Of a stretch of DNA of 64,000 bases, positions 13,648-23,885 are shown piece after piece (positions within the stretch are counted from its first letter, which is position 1; every line of letters starts with the position of its first letter). The stretch covers positions 124,001-188,000 of the forward strand of contig ONZQ02000022.1 of NCBI GenBank assembly GCA_900312665.1, written 5' to 3'. The notes under the pieces are model-generated. The model ran no database searches and was not told the origin of the DNA. It saw only the letters and a program-made list of their open reading frames with translations. This DNA comes from Cephalotrichum gorgonifer (Eukaryota; Ascomycota; Sordariomycetes; Microascales; Microascaceae). The position numbers and the translations under genes were made by a program.

Positions 13648-15581
13648 TCAGCTGTCGCAGCGCCCCCACCACCTCGGGAACGCCACCACGTCCTTGACGC
13701 TCTGCGCGCCCACGAGGTACGCGAGCAGCCTGTCGAACCCGATCCCGAAGCCCCCGTGGGGCGGCGACCCCCAGCGGCGCAGGTCGACGTACCAGTCCAG
13801 GCCGTCCTTGCTCCGGCCGTCCCTGCCCCTGCCGGGCGCGGCGGCCGGCGGCTCCATGCCCCCCCTCCGCATGGCGTCCAGGAGCGGCTCCAGGCGGTGC
13901 TCGCGCATGGAGCCGCCGGCAATCTCGCACAGCTCCGGGACTATCAGGTCGAAGCAGTCGACCGTGGGACCTGTTGCCTCCGGCGCTGCGTCCGCGCTGT
14001 CCGAGCCGAGCATGTAAAAGGCCTTGATGTCTCGGGGATAGTGCGTGACGAAGACCGGCGTCCGATACCCGGGGTTCCTCGTCTCCGCGACGGCTGTCGC
14101 GAGCCAGCGCTCGTGCTCGGCTTGCAACGAGGCACCCCAGGTGGGTGTGTGTTCAAATTGAGAGGCTGGCGCGGTCTGCAGCAGCGAGATCGCGTCAGAG
14201 TACGTGATACGGGGCCACCGGGGAGCCGAGGCGCTGAGTCCCTTCCACCGCGTCTCCAGCTCCTCGGCCGGGCCTATTAAGGACTCGGCCTCGCCCGTCA
14301 CTCGCTTCGCAGCGGCGAGGATGTCTTTTGCGGCAGCAGAATTATCGGAGAGGGAGGCGACTAGGTGACGTATCATGTCCTCCGCGAGGTCCATCACGGT
14401 CTCCATGTCCTCTACGAAGGTCATCTCAGCCTCGAGCATGTAGAACTCGGCCATGTGGCGCGAGGTATCGCTCTTCTCGGCGCGGAAGGTCGGCGAGAGC
14501 GTCCATACATTGCCTACAGACTGGGCGAGGGCCTCGAGGTGGAGCTGGGTGGAGACGGTTAGATACTTGGGAGACCGGAAGAAGGGCTCTGGGGCCTTGA
14601 GAGGCTTCTTGTCACTGCCGTCGTTTTCTTTCTTTGGCTCTGGCTTTCCGGCGACAAGGGTGAAGACCTCTCCGGCGCCCTCGCAGTCCGAGGAGGTGAT
14701 TATTGGTGGGTGGGTCTGGGTGAAACCCTTGGAGGAGAAGAAGTTGTTAAGTATGGTGACGGCGTCGGATCTTAGCCGGAGGAGGGCGGAGTTGAGGGGT
14801 ATTCTCGAGCGGAGGTGCGGCAGTGTTCGGAGGAACTCGAGAGTCTGGTACTTGTTCTGGAGGGGGTAGGTCTGATTCGCGGGGGATTAGCAAAGGGCGC
14901 TCGGGGAGGACTGGTAGTCGGCGATCCGTCTCGCTGTCTCGTGGCCGATGACGCATGCGGAGCTTATCGCAGGTCCGTGGCGGGGCCGGGCAGGGCTTGG
15001 GGGATGAGACGAGAGCGGCCTCGGGGAGAGGGGCAGCGTTACCTGGGGGTCGGATGCGCCGAGGACCTCGACCTCGCTCACTTTAAGCTCGTGGCTCTGG
15101 TACGAGTCGCGGTTTTCGGATGGGGCCCAAGATCCACGTAAACGAACTGCAGTACCAACTCTAAATCTGGAGGGGGGAGAGGGGCAGCCCGGAAGAGAGG
15201 GCAAACCAGTCAGTACAGAGCGTAGCCGAGACAAAAAGCATTTCACAAGGCGTCATGTGGATATCCTCACTCATTCCCCAGGGACCTCGGCACTATAGCC
15301 TGAAGGTGCTTCACGGATGACCCATCGCCGATGTTGAGAAACCGCTCTGTCTTCAGCTTCCTCACGGACCGGACGTAGCCGTAGACGACGGCATTGTCGA
15401 GCCCTTGGCCTTTCTCGATGCGGAGGAATTCGGCTACTGTCTGGGGGCGGCTTTGGCTTGAGAGGAGTCGATATGCGGTGGCCGCCGGAGTTCGTATCCG
15501 TGGCCCCGGCGACAGGGATAGCGACTGCCAGGACCGAGGAAGCGGCGGGAGCGCGGAGGGGCGAGGTAGTCTCGGAGGCAT
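13648..15581 (-). CDS. Asparaginyl-tRNA synthetase, mitochondrial type (3 exons)
   Basis: Class II aminoacyl-tRNA synthetase that charges tRNA-Asn, the counterpart of yeast Slm5. The model joins 15581-15271, 15166-15043 and 14871-13648 and gives 552 residues. The donors are GTGAGG and GTAACG, and the acceptors CCAG and TCAG keep frame. The first about 45 residues are Arg/Ser/Pro-rich with almost no acidic residues, like a mitochondrial presequence. An OB-fold anticodon-binding region follows (VYGYVRSVRK and later VRLRGSW). Exon 3 opens with TYPLQNKY and carries SDCEGAGEVF, the motif 2 stretch FRAEKSDTSRH (about 274-284), YMLEAEMTF, and motif 3 GFGIGFDRLLAYLVG. It ends in the family-typical FPRWWGRCDS. 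Length fits fungal mitochondrial AsnRS. A dual-located form is possible. Intron 1 is the least certain junction. Confidence 0.93.
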
Positions 15582-16171
15582 ATCGAAGCTTGCACGGCGG
15601 CGGGTCGCGCAACGCGGGGTCCGACGATTGTAAGGCCGATCTGTAAATCGCGCCGCTCGTGCAATCCGAGACCGTGCGGTGTGAAGACGACAACCGGGCC
15701 AACAATGAATTGGATATCTGCCGAATCGAGCGCAATGGGAAATAACTTGGGTGGTTCAGCCGTTCGCGATGCATCAAGCAGCTTGACGCGATGACACCAA
15801 AAATGTTTGGGCGATAAGCTGATAAGAGTGACATTTGTTTGCTTGGTGGGCAGGGGTGGTTGCTTAGCTACCATGCGCATATTACATAATACAACCTCAG
15901 CAGGATGGAATTCGCATCTGGCTGCCAGGCATGCCATTTTCTGATTGATCCGAAATTTCATCACGTGCAGGCTCACCCTTCCCGCCCTGTACCATTTTCA
16001 CCCCAGCTGGACCCAGCTGGACGTCACTCTTCTATAAAGATCCCATACCTCCTGCCACTTCAAGCTCGTCTCTGATCCCATGTTGATACAAGGACCGCAT
16101 TGCTACTTATTTCCAGGGCCTGTGAATTTTTCTCCAATGATTTTCCTGTGATTAATTGAACTGTCTCTGTC
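15582..16171. other. Spacer upstream of AsnRS
   Basis: Non-coding by inspection. A frame of about 180 codons overlaps the AsnRS 5' end on the same strand, but it has no recognisable domain and reads through the AsnRS exon in another phase. A TATAAA lies at 16033-16038, placed for the rightward small gene that starts at 16172. Confidence 0.5.
16033..16038 (+). promoter_or_regulatory. TATAAA box candidate
   Basis: TATAAA about 134 bp upstream of the ATG at 16172. The position is reasonable for a fungal core promoter driving the candidate small secreted protein. No transcription start evidence is available. Confidence 0.3.
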
Positions 16172-16430
16172 ATGCTGGTTGCCCACAGTGTCATTATTTT
16201 GGTTATATCTTTCTCCGCTCTACAGGCGACGCTGACTAACGGCGTGCATTACCTAGGCTGTGTCCTCAAGGTGGAGGGAAAAGTCCAAGACCCAGCATCA
16301 AGCGCCGTGCAGCGCTGCTCATGGCAGTGGAGGTATGTATTACAACCCCGTCTTGCCGGAAGGTGTGTCGGCTTATAACGGCTTGTCTAAGAGTTTAGAA
16401 TGTCAAGGGGCAAAGGCCTGTTGTGAGTAA
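16172..16430 (+). CDS. Candidate small cysteine-rich secreted protein (2 exons)
   Basis: I do not recognise a family. Exon 1 (16172-16332) encodes 53 residues. It begins with a hydrophobic segment (IILVISFSAL, about residues 8-17) compatible with a signal peptide that would end near ALQA. The exon ends at a GTATGT donor. With an acceptor at 16392-16393 the frame continues as LECQGAKACCE and stops at 16430, giving about 65 residues with five cysteines clustered in the mature part. A better-looking acceptor, TTTAG (ending 16398), would give a different short tail with fewer cysteines. Without splicing the frame stays open to 16378. A TATAAA lies 134 bp upstream. The signal segment lacks an N-terminal basic residue. 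The gene could be real, decayed or spurious. Confidence 0.33.
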
Positions 16431-18128
16431 GTAAAGTAGTAGGTAGTAACATGTGCAGTTGTAGTCATATTAGTCAAGAGACCACCAGTCTTGCGCAGCA
16501 AGGTGCAACGGTAAGCGGTGTGATAGGACCATTGATTAGCTACTGGGGAGCGGAGAAACAGTTATCTAGTTGTATGGTAATGACTGTCCTTCCATACACA
16601 TATGTACATGTATGTTGTGTGCCTCGGGGGATTCTTGCAGCGATCCCTTGTTCGAGTATCAATAGCTCATGAGGTCTCCACTCCGCCTTGGGAGGGTTGC
16701 GCCAGTTTTCGAGACCCAGCCGGAGCTTCCACCAACCAGAAACACTGCACTCAGCCATGAAAAAAACTAAATGTGATAGATAAATGAGAGAATACGGGAT
16801 AATATACCCCTAAAGTAAATAAATTGCGTGACAAGAAGCCTTGTCTATGGATCTGTATTGGGATTTCCAAAAGCCACATCAACTTGTCTTGCGCCACAAC
16901 ACGTGACTATGCTCTTTTGCAAGTGTGGCTTGGGAACAATTGTCATCCTCAGCTTGATGGATCATTGTGGAGACACATTGGTCCAGTCTGGGTCCTGCTG
17001 ATCCTCCATACTCTCCCGCAGGTTCCCGCCCTGCGTGTAACCGTAAATGGATGCGGTGGTCCACACCGTCACCACCTGGCTGCTTCCGTTGTAAATAACC
17101 GCGAAATATAGGAAACGACATTCTCCGCTCCCTCGGGGTTTCGATTTCTCCATAATATTATACCGGGAGGCACCGCGGGGGTTTGGAGTTGTGCAATCGT
17201 CATCGGGTATGTTCCGAGAGGTCCGATCGATTCTGACTAAGCGAGTGTCGAGGTTTTTTTTTTTTTTTTCTCTTTTTTTTTCGCGCGCGCCGGGGGGCTA
17301 GTGTAAACGAAAAGGAAAGGAAAGAGAGAAAAGAAAGAGAAGAAAAGAAAGGGCTGAACGTCTTTACGAGTCTGCGTTTTCCGGTGTATTTGTCAAGCTG
17401 CTTAACTGAACGAAGCAGTTGTTCAAAAAATATCGTGACTTCCCATTTAGCGACCTGCGATCGAAAACGTCTCGCACTCTTTACATCTGGCGTGTTTGCA
17501 CTGTGGGCATTCGTTTAGGATAAAAAAAATATGTTCCATGCGGCACATGTGCTTTCCACAATAATAAGTACTTGTGAAGGCAAAGTTAATATATATAGGA
17601 AACCACTTACGCAATTCCATGCCTGATCCGGATCCTTTGGGGCGGCCTGTCTATCTGTCAGCCACCAACACTGGCGCAAATGACGATATCCTTGTTAGGA
17701 TGTTATTCTAATCTTATACCGTTCTAGGCGCCGAGGCATAAGGCCGCGTTCCTCCGACTAGGGCCTTGCCGGCGATGTCGTTGACAAGACTGAGACTGTG
17801 GATAGGCATTTTGGCTTGGTACCGCTTCGTATATATCCACTCTATAAGGGACTAAGTACGAATATTCTTGACCGACTGGGCACCTGTTGATACAGTAAGT
17901 CGGGAAACGCTGCGTTTGAGTCTAGTTGAGTTGGTATCTAAAGAGGCAGAAGAATGCTTCAAGGTGTCAACAGAATCGTAAGCTGATTGGAGTGACTGTT
18001 CTCGGAAGGACAACTGAAGGGTAAAGTGAAGATGCCTAGACACTCGATGGTGACCGTGATTTAAATACATTATATCGTGGTTTCTCATTCCTCACTAAAA
18101 TCTAGATCCTAAAGCCTAATAAGTTATC
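16431..18128. other. Spacer with short unassigned frames
   Basis: No gene I can support. A minus-strand frame at 17153-16962 has protein-like composition (for example ASIYGYTQGGNL and SMEDQQDPDWTN) but is only 63 codons and has no clear splice partner. A T-rich block at about 17254-17280 is followed by a short GC-alternating stretch and an AAAG-rich tract. Confidence 0.4.
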
Positions 18129-18250
18129 GAGATCCCAAAAGCTGGACGAGGTCCCAAAAGCTGGACGAGATCCCAAAACCGGGATTAAGGTATCGAGATC
18201 CCAAAACCGGGATTAAGGTATCGAGATCCCAAAACCGGGATTAAGTTATC
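18129..18250. repeat. Compound tandem repeat (2 x 19 bp + 3 x 28 bp)
   Basis: Two 19-bp units (GAGATCCCAAAAGCTGGAC and a copy with one change) at 18129-18166 are followed directly by three 28-bp units at 18167-18250. The 28-bp units start with the same GAGATCCCAAAA and add an ACCGGGATTAAGGTATC-like tail. The third unit differs by one base. The shared head suggests the longer unit arose by extension of the shorter. Confidence 0.9.
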
Positions 18251-19060
18251 GAGATCCTATTTTCCACGACCCGGGTGCAAGGGGGACCCCTAAGACTAAA
18301 CCCAGCTAGCACATAATCAGAGACAAGGCAATACGATGATAGGGAGTAGTTCAGAACAAGACTGTTACTTGTTCTCCTCTCCTCTCTATTAGATGCAGAC
18401 AACTCCTAGCTTTTCTTTTTCGTCATTTCCCATCGATAGCCCTGCTTCATCCTATGGATGAAACAGTGCTAGCAAGACCTTCCTATTCCTAATGAACCCA
18501 ATTGCCTCCTCTAGTAAATTTCGTTGTCTCTGTATTTCGGTGAGTCTGTAGCCTCAGCTCAGTTCGGCGGCGTTCGGCTGGAAGATGAGGGTGGGTTTGT
18601 GGTTTTCCCGGGGTTCTGCCGGCCACTCGAACACCCAGATTCTGTCGCACCTCAGAACTCCACGACCTGGGTCCAGGCACACCGCAGAAACTCCGGGGTC
18701 CAGGATCCAGGCGCACCAGACCGCCGTAATCCCGCGCCCATCCTCCCACTGATTGGACGGCCTCTGGGCGCTTATTGGTCATTCTGCCGCCTGAGACCGC
18801 CGTATTTCTTCTGCACATGACTGTCCTTCAGTCCATGCCGAAGGCGGCGGCTATACGTAAAGCGCGATTGGACTCTCAGCAAACTGCATGACAAAGACGG
18901 ATCAACCAATTAGAACGGCATAATCGAATTGCGACGAGCAGATGATAGCGATTCTACACTCCATAGATCATAGGGAAGATAATCAGGAAGGAATGATCTA
19001 TGAAAAAGTATGTACAGCCACTACCAAGTAGGTAGCTCTTTTTCCCCTCACTTCTGTAGT
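18251..19060. other. Spacer
   Basis: No gene recognised. A plus frame of about 98 codons near 18524-18820 lacks any known motif. The last bases before 19061 read as a pyrimidine-rich run ending in TGTAG, which would serve as a splice acceptor for the degenerate reading frame that follows. Confidence 0.4.
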
Positions 19061-19386
19061 CAATCAGACAAAGATCTCTCGGGAACAGCCCCTACGCCGC
19101 GCCCAACCCTCTCCGGGGTAGCCCACATCCTCCCCTCTCAACTCGATACTACACCTCCTCCCTCCCCGTCTGGCTCGACCTCATCGAGGACCCGGAGGAC
19201 TGGCCCTCGACGTTCCTATCGCCCGAGGCGAAGGAGGTGCTCGACGTGCTGGGCAGGCTGATCGTCGTCTTCGAGATGCCCACCGCGGGGAGCCCCGATG
19301 CGGTGGAGGCGCTGATTAGGGAGGTCGGGAGGGTCGTGATGGACGGGCTGGTGGCCACGGTTGGGCTGGGGAGCGACGGGAGCTGA
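19061..19386 (+). pseudogene. Decayed alpha/gamma-adaptin-binding protein p34 (AAGAB/Irc6-like) fragment
   Basis: The intact family consists of cytosolic adaptin-binding proteins with a Ras-like fold. Here two overlapping frames carry consecutive pieces. One reads KDLSGTAPT...TLSGVAHILP (about 19070-19140). The second, after a one-base shift near 19135-19145, reads LSTRYYTSSLPVWLDLIEDP, then DWPSTFLSPEAKEVLDVLG, a VVFEMP strand and LIREVGRVVMDGL, ending at TGA 19386. These follow the family order (YY..xxPxWxD, FLSxEAxEVL, VVF, then G+VV+EGL). I identified it from memory of the family, so an alignment should confirm it. A TGTAG acceptor abuts the start. No N-terminal exon was found upstream, and the C-terminal part is truncated. 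Confidence 0.45.
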
Positions 19387-20346
19387 GTCGACCTCAAGAT
19401 GTAGTTCTACTATATAAGCTCTACGTGCGTGTCTATTGATTGACCCCCAGGAGGATTTTCTCCTTCTAGCTTATCGCGATGACTTCGCCAAGCCAACTGA
19501 GTGATTGAACCATGGGTGCCTGCCACTCTTTCCGACATTCTAAGATCTCGAACCCAGATTGAAAATACAGGATCTCAAAATCTGAAAACTCAGCGCCTAT
19601 CTATAAATACCCTAACGTACCCACAAAATGGCAGTCCTGGTCCCCAAACCGGCTTGACGCGCGGCCACAAATGCTCATCCCAGGCCAATCCGGACTGGGC
19701 CCACACGCACTTCCTGCAAAGAGGAGAGAGCCCAACCAAGAAGGATCACCGAGCCCACCAGCTCACCACTCCGACGAAGAACCCGGCCTTACATAAGGAC
19801 AGCCACAGGAGTGAGTGAGCTGGGGTCCCAGAGGTCTGTCCTTGTGTAGACTCAAAGGTGCACATCATGATGCTTATATAATCTAGAGCACCTACGTGAA
19901 GGTACTACTTTCGCACTGTACTCAGAATTCCACAGGGGTCAAATTACTATGCGCCTGGCGGTCACCAGCGTACTCGCAAGTTTCTACTTGATCTACAGGT
20001 CACATGACAGCCGCATGGTCTTATCCGAAGTTCCCCCGGAGCCGCCCCCACATACTGTTGGCGGCGACAGATTCTGCGTGTAATAACAGACTTGGACCTG
20101 CTTTGGTGCAAGGAGAATCGACTGGTTGGTGGGGATCCAATACCACGATGGGTACATTTACCGTTGCTCTATTGTAAACGGGGACCCATATACGATATGT
20201 CAGCATACACATTATATAATTCCCGTACTCTAAAGTTACAGGGCGCTCAAAAATTTGAAGGCTACATCGACCACTTAAAATTCAGACCTCGTAACCTATC
20301 CGACTGGCTCCTCAGGATGCCCCCCGTCTGGGCGGCCCCTTCAGGG
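19387..20346. other. Spacer
   Basis: No supported gene. Frames of about 105 codons on plus (19501-19818) and short frames on both strands near 20.0-20.2 kb have no recognisable motifs. Confidence 0.4.
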
Positions 20347-20645
20347 CTCTCTCAATTCGGGCTCTCAACCTGGGCTCTCAATATGGGGCCCCAATCCAGG
20401 CCCCAATCTGGACCCAATCCAGGCCCCCAATCCAAGCCCCAATCCGGGCCCCTAATCCACGCCCCTAATCCACGCCCCTAATCCACGCCCCTAATCCACG
20501 CCCCCAATTCACGCCCCCAATCCGGGCCCCAATCTAGGCCCCAATCCGGGTCCCCAACCTGGGCCTTCAATCTGGGCCCCCAATCCAAACCCCAATCCGG
20601 GCCCCCAATCCGAGTCCCCAATCTGGGCCCTCAATTCGGGCTCTG
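20347..20645. repeat. C-rich minisatellite, ~14-15 bp unit
   Basis: About twenty degenerate copies of a CCCCAATCCGGGC-like unit run for about 300 bp. A homogenised core of near-identical CCCCTAATCCACG-type units lies at about 20450-20510. The array is not a coding repeat: frames are interrupted and the unit length varies. Confidence 0.9.
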
Positions 20646-20800
20646 TAGACCTCTCCATTCAGGCCCAATATTGGTTGACCTCCTAATCTAGTGGGTATGT
20701 AAGGTTACGGGACTACGTGCCAGAGAGGTGGACTCACCTATGAATCCATCTATTTTTAGAGGATGAGTATTACATAATGCATATGATGACATAATGTGAA

Positions 20801-20814
20801 CGGGTACGTACCCG
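20801..20814. repeat. Perfect 14-bp palindrome
   Basis: CGGGTACGTACCCG lies immediately outside the left inverted repeat of the element at 20820-21343. Confidence 0.8.
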
Positions 20815-20819
20815 TCACG

Positions 20820-21343
20820 GTATTAGGGCGACGGCGATTGACACGGGGGCAATTGGCTAGTGACACGTGGGCGCTGTAATTTTTGGCAGCCCGAACCAAC
20901 TGTCAGGAGTGCCAGAGCTAGAGCCCGCCCCTGCCCTTCTCAATTGAGGATATCGCCCTTCTCAATCCAAAGGTCCCTCTACATTCACCCTCCCACCCAC
21001 GATGGAGCCTCCGCTATTTGATGAGAACGGCTATTCTGATATTGATAGCCTCCAGAGCCTCCGGAATATCCGGGCCGAGCTGTAGGAGCAACTGTAGCTA
21101 ATAGGAGCTTTTAATTTAATTGAGAGGTTTGCATTAAAGTGCTAGGAATGAGGTTTTGGCTGAAAATGTGATTTCTGCCGTTTTTGATGACCCGGCTCTA
21201 TTGAACACTATTACATAATCATACATTTGCAACAATTGGCACTCGCCTGCGGCCGCTCACACTTATGACAGGTGTTCCGGGCTGCCAGAAAAATACGGCG
21301 CCCACGTGTCACTCGCCCTGTGTCAATAGCTGTCGCTGTATTG
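20820..21343. mobile_element. Non-autonomous TIR element (MITE-like), ~525 bp
   Basis: The sequence at about 20820-20915 reappears inverted at about 21260-21343. Both arms read, in order, a GCGAC core, ATTGACAC, then AGTGACACGTGGGCGC, a TTTTT run, GGCAGCCCG and CTGTCA. Mismatches and one small insertion separate them. Between the arms is an ATG (21002) followed by about 26 codons (starts MEPPLFDENGYSD) and then repeated stops, which may be a transposase N-terminal relic. I could not fix a target-site duplication or superfamily. Confidence 0.7.
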
Positions 21344-21727
21344 GGGAGGCAACCCAGTCTAGTCTTACATAACGCAGGCGCCCACCTTTAATTCGCAGAG
21401 AACTGCGTTGATACCCGATATGGGGGCCGGATCTTGGAGCTGACATTGGTGGGCTTGGCACATCTCCGGTCGAGCCTACGATATAGTTGTCTCAATCCTT
21501 ACTGGGATATGACAAACTCCTCCACTAGGCGATATGGCGTCTCTGCTTAATTGCTTTGCCGGATCCACCAAACATCACAGGCCTTTGAGGTAGCAGATTC
21601 TGGGGTTTATCTAGGCTTAGTGGACTGTCCCCACTTCCTTCCACGACAGCTATGTGAAGCCAACTTCATTGCCCCTCCTCCGACTCCTTCGTCGCCAGAC
21701 ACGTATCGTAACTAGTGAGCCAGTGGC
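21344..21727. other. Spacer
   Basis: Non-coding sequence between the TIR element and the stop codon of the ankyrin-type gene. Nothing recognised. Confidence 0.5.
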
Positions 21728-23885
21728 CTAGTCTACCCACTGCCCCGGAACTCTCATTTGCATAACGGTCTCTCTCTCAACTGCTCCCCAGAACTCCCCT
21801 GATAACAGCTCGACGTCGACCTCCCATTCTATCGACCATTCAGAGGGACTAGCACCGAATCTTAATCGATACAGACGAACCGGCAAAGTAGTCGTCACCT
21901 TCGTCCCTGTCGATTCGGACCACCAACAGGAGACCCACTTGAAGTCAAGGACTGCCACTCTTTTCCCAGCCATGGAGAATATCATTTCCCGTTCCCGCCT
22001 CCCATACCTTTCGAGGTCCACCCCCAGCTCCACGAGGTCGGTGAGCCAGTGCCCCAGTGCGGACGCCAGAACGGACTGCCACTCCTCCCACAGCTTTTTG
22101 AATGGCTTGGACTTTGTGTCGCCAACCCAGAAGGCCTGTGCGACACTTCCCCTAAGCATAGACAATAGTGGCGTACCAACCCAGCCGCCTTCGCATATCA
22201 GGTTGCCCACGTCGATCGAATATTGATACCCGACGTGCTCGACAACGTGGAGCGTTTGCTGACTTCTTTTCAGGACACGGCTAAGGAGGTGGAACCACCG
22301 GAATTCCCGCTCTGCATTGCGCTCTGTGGGCCACTCCATAGCTTGTCTATGTGTCCTACCAAACGCGATTGCAATCGAGTGGACCAAAGAGCACGCATCG
22401 TCAGTGTCAAGGATGTAATTAGTATCAATATCCCTCCCTATGAGAAACGTGAATACCGTAGCATCGGGATGGTGTCCGCAACGGCCGCTAAGGCAGTACG
22501 CTCTAGCAGCCTGCAGGCGTTGTTCGGGTAGTAGGCTGAAGTAGTCTGGGGCGACTTCTTTCTGGAACTGGCGGACAGTTGCCACGTCGACGGGTCCCCA
22601 TGAGCACCAGTACAAGAGAAACCGACAGTCCTCAGGCTCCGGAAAAATGCGACCTGGATCGAGAAACAGCTCAACAATGTCCCTGTGCCCTTTCCCGTCG
22701 TCCGTCGGCCATAAGGACCGCAAATACGCTGCTTCTCGGGGGGTGCTACACTCAGCAGTCAGCAGAGCACTCTCCATTACAACTCATGCGGGGCAACCTT
22801 ACACGCCGTTTCCTGGATCCTCGTCCACGCAGTCGTGGAGGCCCATATCTAGCAGCCGTTTGCAAATAGTTGGCTGATGGAAAGCAGCAGCGTACTGTTG
22901 ACTGTGAGATCTTGCCCAGCAAAGAGGGACGGTCTCCCTTCATGTTACTTACGTAGAGCAAGGACTTGCCGTTGGCATCGCGGTCAAACGGGGATGCATC
23001 CCTCCGCTCGAAAAGGAGAAGCATCTTCTCAACGTCTCCGTCGCGAACAGAAGCAAATATTTCTGCCTCTTCAGATCGAATATTGTACTGTCTGACGCGC
23101 AGGTCCCAGCAGGTTTTTCGCATCCAGAAGCGCCAGATGGCCCCTGTTAGCCAATTTGGTAGGTGGATTGTGACCGTGCACGCCGAATCGTTAGACATGA
23201 TGACTATGTTTCCGAAAGAGCTGACCACGGGAGCTTGTCGACACGCGGCTGTTCTTTTAGCGCCGCTGCTTATTCCACGTCCATCATTATCGCCGTATCT
23301 CATATCACGAAGAAGAGGTCTCATGTCATAAAGAAGAGATCTCGTTTCATAAAGAAGAGATCTCGTGTCATAAAGAAGAGGTTTCGTCTCGATATTTAAC
23401 TCGCAGTTCCGTCTAATCCAGTTCCTAGTAATATTTGAGCATCTATTGGGAGCGGGAATGCTCTGGTCGTTACTTACAGGCTAGAAAGAGATAGAGAGAG
23501 CTGCAGAACATCCCTCGCGCTTCTTAATTTGGCCTCAAGGCGCCGCATCGAGCGCTTCTGGAGGACAATCTTGGCCGCGACTGCCTTTCGCGAAAGAGGT
23601 CCACGAGCCGCGTTGACCTCCTTGCTGAGTGACTGGACGAGATCGTCCAAGGCATATACTGCCTTGTAGTAACGCTCCACGCTTGGTATCAGATTAACAC
23701 CGTTCTGTTCGTGCTCATAGATTGGCGAGTATAGGTCCGAACGCTTGGATCTCAAGCATGAGATCTTGTATCTCCGATGGCGCCTGGTCTATCTCATCCC
23801 ATAGGCGCTTAGCTTTGACGATTGAGCCAACCGCTAACTCTAGTAGCTGGGCGGATGCCGCAAAAACAGCGAGACCTTCGGCCAT
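21728..23885 (-). CDS. Ankyrin-type fungal protein with helical N-terminus; apparent +1 frameshift (possible pseudogene)
   Basis: The ATG at 23885 opens MAEGLAVFAASAQLLELAVG, a start typical of the helical N-terminal domain of fungal STAND/ankyrin proteins. This frame ends at TGA 23717-23715. Removing one base at about 23717 rejoins a second frame starting EHEQNGVNLIPSV and continuing through a Lys/Arg/Leu-rich helical segment to a GTAAGT donor at 23477. Later exons are about 23.28 kb-22953 (acceptor uncertain), 22873-22803 and 22745-21728, with GTAAGT and GTAAGG donors and frame kept. They encode a Trp-rich segment (LPNWLTGAIWRFW) and then one or two ankyrin-like repeats (VRDGDVEKMLLLFERRDASP, and LLDMG). 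The C-terminal about 330 residues have no recognised domain. This is a recent pseudogene or a sequencing error. Confidence 0.6.
23305..23388. repeat. 21-bp tandem repeat, 4 copies, inside an intron
   Basis: Four head-to-tail 21-bp units of consensus TCATAAAGAAGAGATCTCGTN lie in the predicted first intron of the ankyrin-type gene. The unit is a multiple of three and stays open on the plus strand, where it would read as a seven-residue Lys/Arg-rich repeat. That frame has no other sign of being a gene. Confidence 0.9.

Noticed and set aside
15434..15976. 180-codon minus-strand frame at the AsnRS 5' end
   Set aside because: It reads the first AsnRS exon in another phase. AsnRS motifs are in the chosen frame.
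16962..17153. 63-codon minus-strand frame (ASIYGYTQGGNL, SMEDQQDPDWTN)
   Set aside because: Protein-like, but short, with no signal, no clear donor or acceptor and no recognised family. Kept only as a note in the spacer entry.
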